A stretch of 64,000 bases of DNA. Origin: Ectocarpus siliculosus (Eukaryota; Sar; Phaeophyceae; Ectocarpales; Ectocarpaceae). The notes below the pieces were generated by a model. That model did no database searches. It was not told where the DNA came from and was given only the letters and a program-made list of their open reading frames with translations. The position numbers and the translations under genes were made by a program. Below are positions 62,956-64,000 of the stretch, piece by piece. Positions within the stretch are counted from its first letter, which is position 1, and the number at the start of each line of letters is the position of its first letter. Location of the stretch: the NCBI GenBank assembly GCA_000310025.1, contig FN649730.1:2134647-2198646 (forward strand). The letters are read 5' to 3'.

Positions 62956-63734
62956 CGGCAAGCAGCGCGACTTCTGCTGGGGTCTCAAACTCGCCAAGGC
63001 ACGTGATGTTTGTTTGCGTATTCTTCTTGTCATTTTTCTATTATTTGTTGTGTGCAGGATGTTGTTCTTGTGTTTTGATCTTCAGATACAATGCTGCACT
63101 TTTCATCGTTGTTTGAATGTCTGCAAATCATTTTTCCTATCGTTGACACATTTGCAGGTTTGGATTTGCTTTTGTTTTGTTCTGTAGAGATGCCCACCCG
63201 CGTTTTACCTTGCAGGGACACTAATTTCCACGGCCAAATGGCAGGGAATTTCCATGGCTGATTATTGTTGTTTTTCTGGGAGGCAAATGGAATGTTGCGG
63301 CCGGGGGGCTGTTGTTTGCCGGGAAAATATCTCAAATGGCGGTGGTAGTATTATTTCTGCGTACGGTTTGTTCCACTTTGGTTTTCCCTCTTTGTTGGGA
63401 TAACATTCTCTATGGTAGTTACCGCTATGTTTTTCTGGTGGTGCTGGATATTCGTAGGCGTTGGCTTGGCGTGCGACGTGCTGGGTAAAGACGTTGGGGG
63501 GCACGCTCCGTTTCTCTGTCCCTCCGATGTACCGTACCCGACGAGTCAATCCTTGCGGAGTACCAGTTTTCCTTTCGAAGTAGGCCTGTACGGCAGGCTG
63601 GTATGCGCTGGACGTGTGACGCCTTTTCTTTGATATATTTTCTTTTCTTGTTTCGGTTTGGAGTTGATGAAGTTCGATGCAGAATTGGCATGCTGGATTT
63701 TGCGGAATCACGCCTGATTGTTGCACTGCTGTCG
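62956..63734. other. Spacer after copy 2
   Basis: No gene is supported. Minus-strand frames at 63,262-63,726 are compositional. Confidence 0.4.
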
Positions 63735-63935
63735 GAAATCATGGGGGGGGGAATGTGATACCATGCTGTCCGCCGCAGCACAACAAGCAGTGTTTCTGAC
63801 ATCGGGTTTGGTAGTTCATGTTGGGATTTTCCGTGTTTTCCCTGGGGGTTTTATATGGAATTGATGTTGGCTGATGGGATTTGGGTAGCTCATGTCTGGA
63901 TCGTTTTCCGCGTTTTACCTGCGGAGGTGACATGG
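63735..63935 (+). repeat. Shared flank, copy 2
   Basis: Counterpart of 58,985-59,130, with a second GTTTTACCTGCGGAG unit. The window ends about 65 bases later in CAGCAGGGGGGCTGC, the core of the 42-bp repeat near 59.4 kb. Confidence 0.6.
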
Positions 63936-64000
63936 AATTAAATATTGAATGGGGTTTTCGTTGCGTTTATATGAGATGTCCCAGCAGGGGGGCTGCTGGA

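Noticed and set aside
61134-63033. Minus-strand frames of about 500-560 codons over the CCHC copy 2
   Set aside because: They are Arg/Pro/His-rich shadows of the GC-rich coding minisatellite without any domain.
1-64000. CRISPR arrays, operons, ribosome-binding sites, rRNA genes
   Set aside because: I found none; the tandem arrays lack CRISPR spacing and the window is eukaryotic.

Overview
The window looks like nuclear DNA of a brown alga close to Ectocarpus, and certainly of a stramenopile-type eukaryote. Four things point there. There is a long array of 22-residue FNIP-type repeats of the F-N-Q-P-I kind. One gene joins a beta-helix ectodomain to a multi-pass membrane core (short landmarks such as FDCRDG and RRLLLTG) of a type common in stramenopiles. 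GT-AG introns of 0.3-2.2 kb are frequent. GC-rich low-complexity coding sequence sits between AT-rich, repeat-laden spacers. Two 100-base runs of N and nearby degenerate sequence show a draft assembly. The organism is inferred from sequence style, not from a search.

Layout. Positions 1-4,140 hold no convincing gene, but there are two clusters of a CAAGATTT motif. A 5'-truncated LINE (minus, about 4,150-5,955) is followed by a plus-strand FNIP-repeat gene (6,559-7,632). From 7.6 to 13 kb there are diverged tandem and inverted repeats and one possible exon (8,455-8,687). The main host gene lies on the minus strand from 28,058 to 13,007. I could thread it as 12 phase-compatible exons giving about 2,091 residues: signal peptide, beta-helix ectodomain, short Cys-rich stalk, roughly nine membrane segments, and a long disordered cytoplasmic tail. 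Its introns hold LINE tails, CAA-tailed SINE-like repeats, microsatellites and one sequencing gap. A possible plus-strand gene starts at 29,276, facing away from it.

A Ty3/Gypsy-type LTR retroelement fills 31,047-42,344 (minus). It has a very large Gag with a coiled coil, an RS-rich stretch and a zinc knuckle, and a Pol with protease, reverse transcriptase, RNase H, integrase and a chromodomain-like end. Inside the Pol frame, before the protease, is a domain that reads as NADAR (YbiA-like; the family removes ADP-ribose from guanosine). This is the most striking observation in the window.

From 43.4 to 49 kb the sequence is AT-richer, with large direct repeats and a 100-bp MITE-like inverted repeat. 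From 49 to 51 kb there are Cys-rich minus-strand exons with symmetrical phase. A plus-strand exon at 53.0-53.4 kb has an acidic and a basic region and an octamer resembling the histone H3 tail. From about 57.4 kb to the end lie two related copies of a gag-like CCHC zinc-knuckle sequence with Ala/Pro/Gly-rich repeats, arranged head to tail with matching flanks.

There is no operon-like organisation. The host genes appear unrelated to each other, and much of the window is mobile-element or tandem-repeat DNA.
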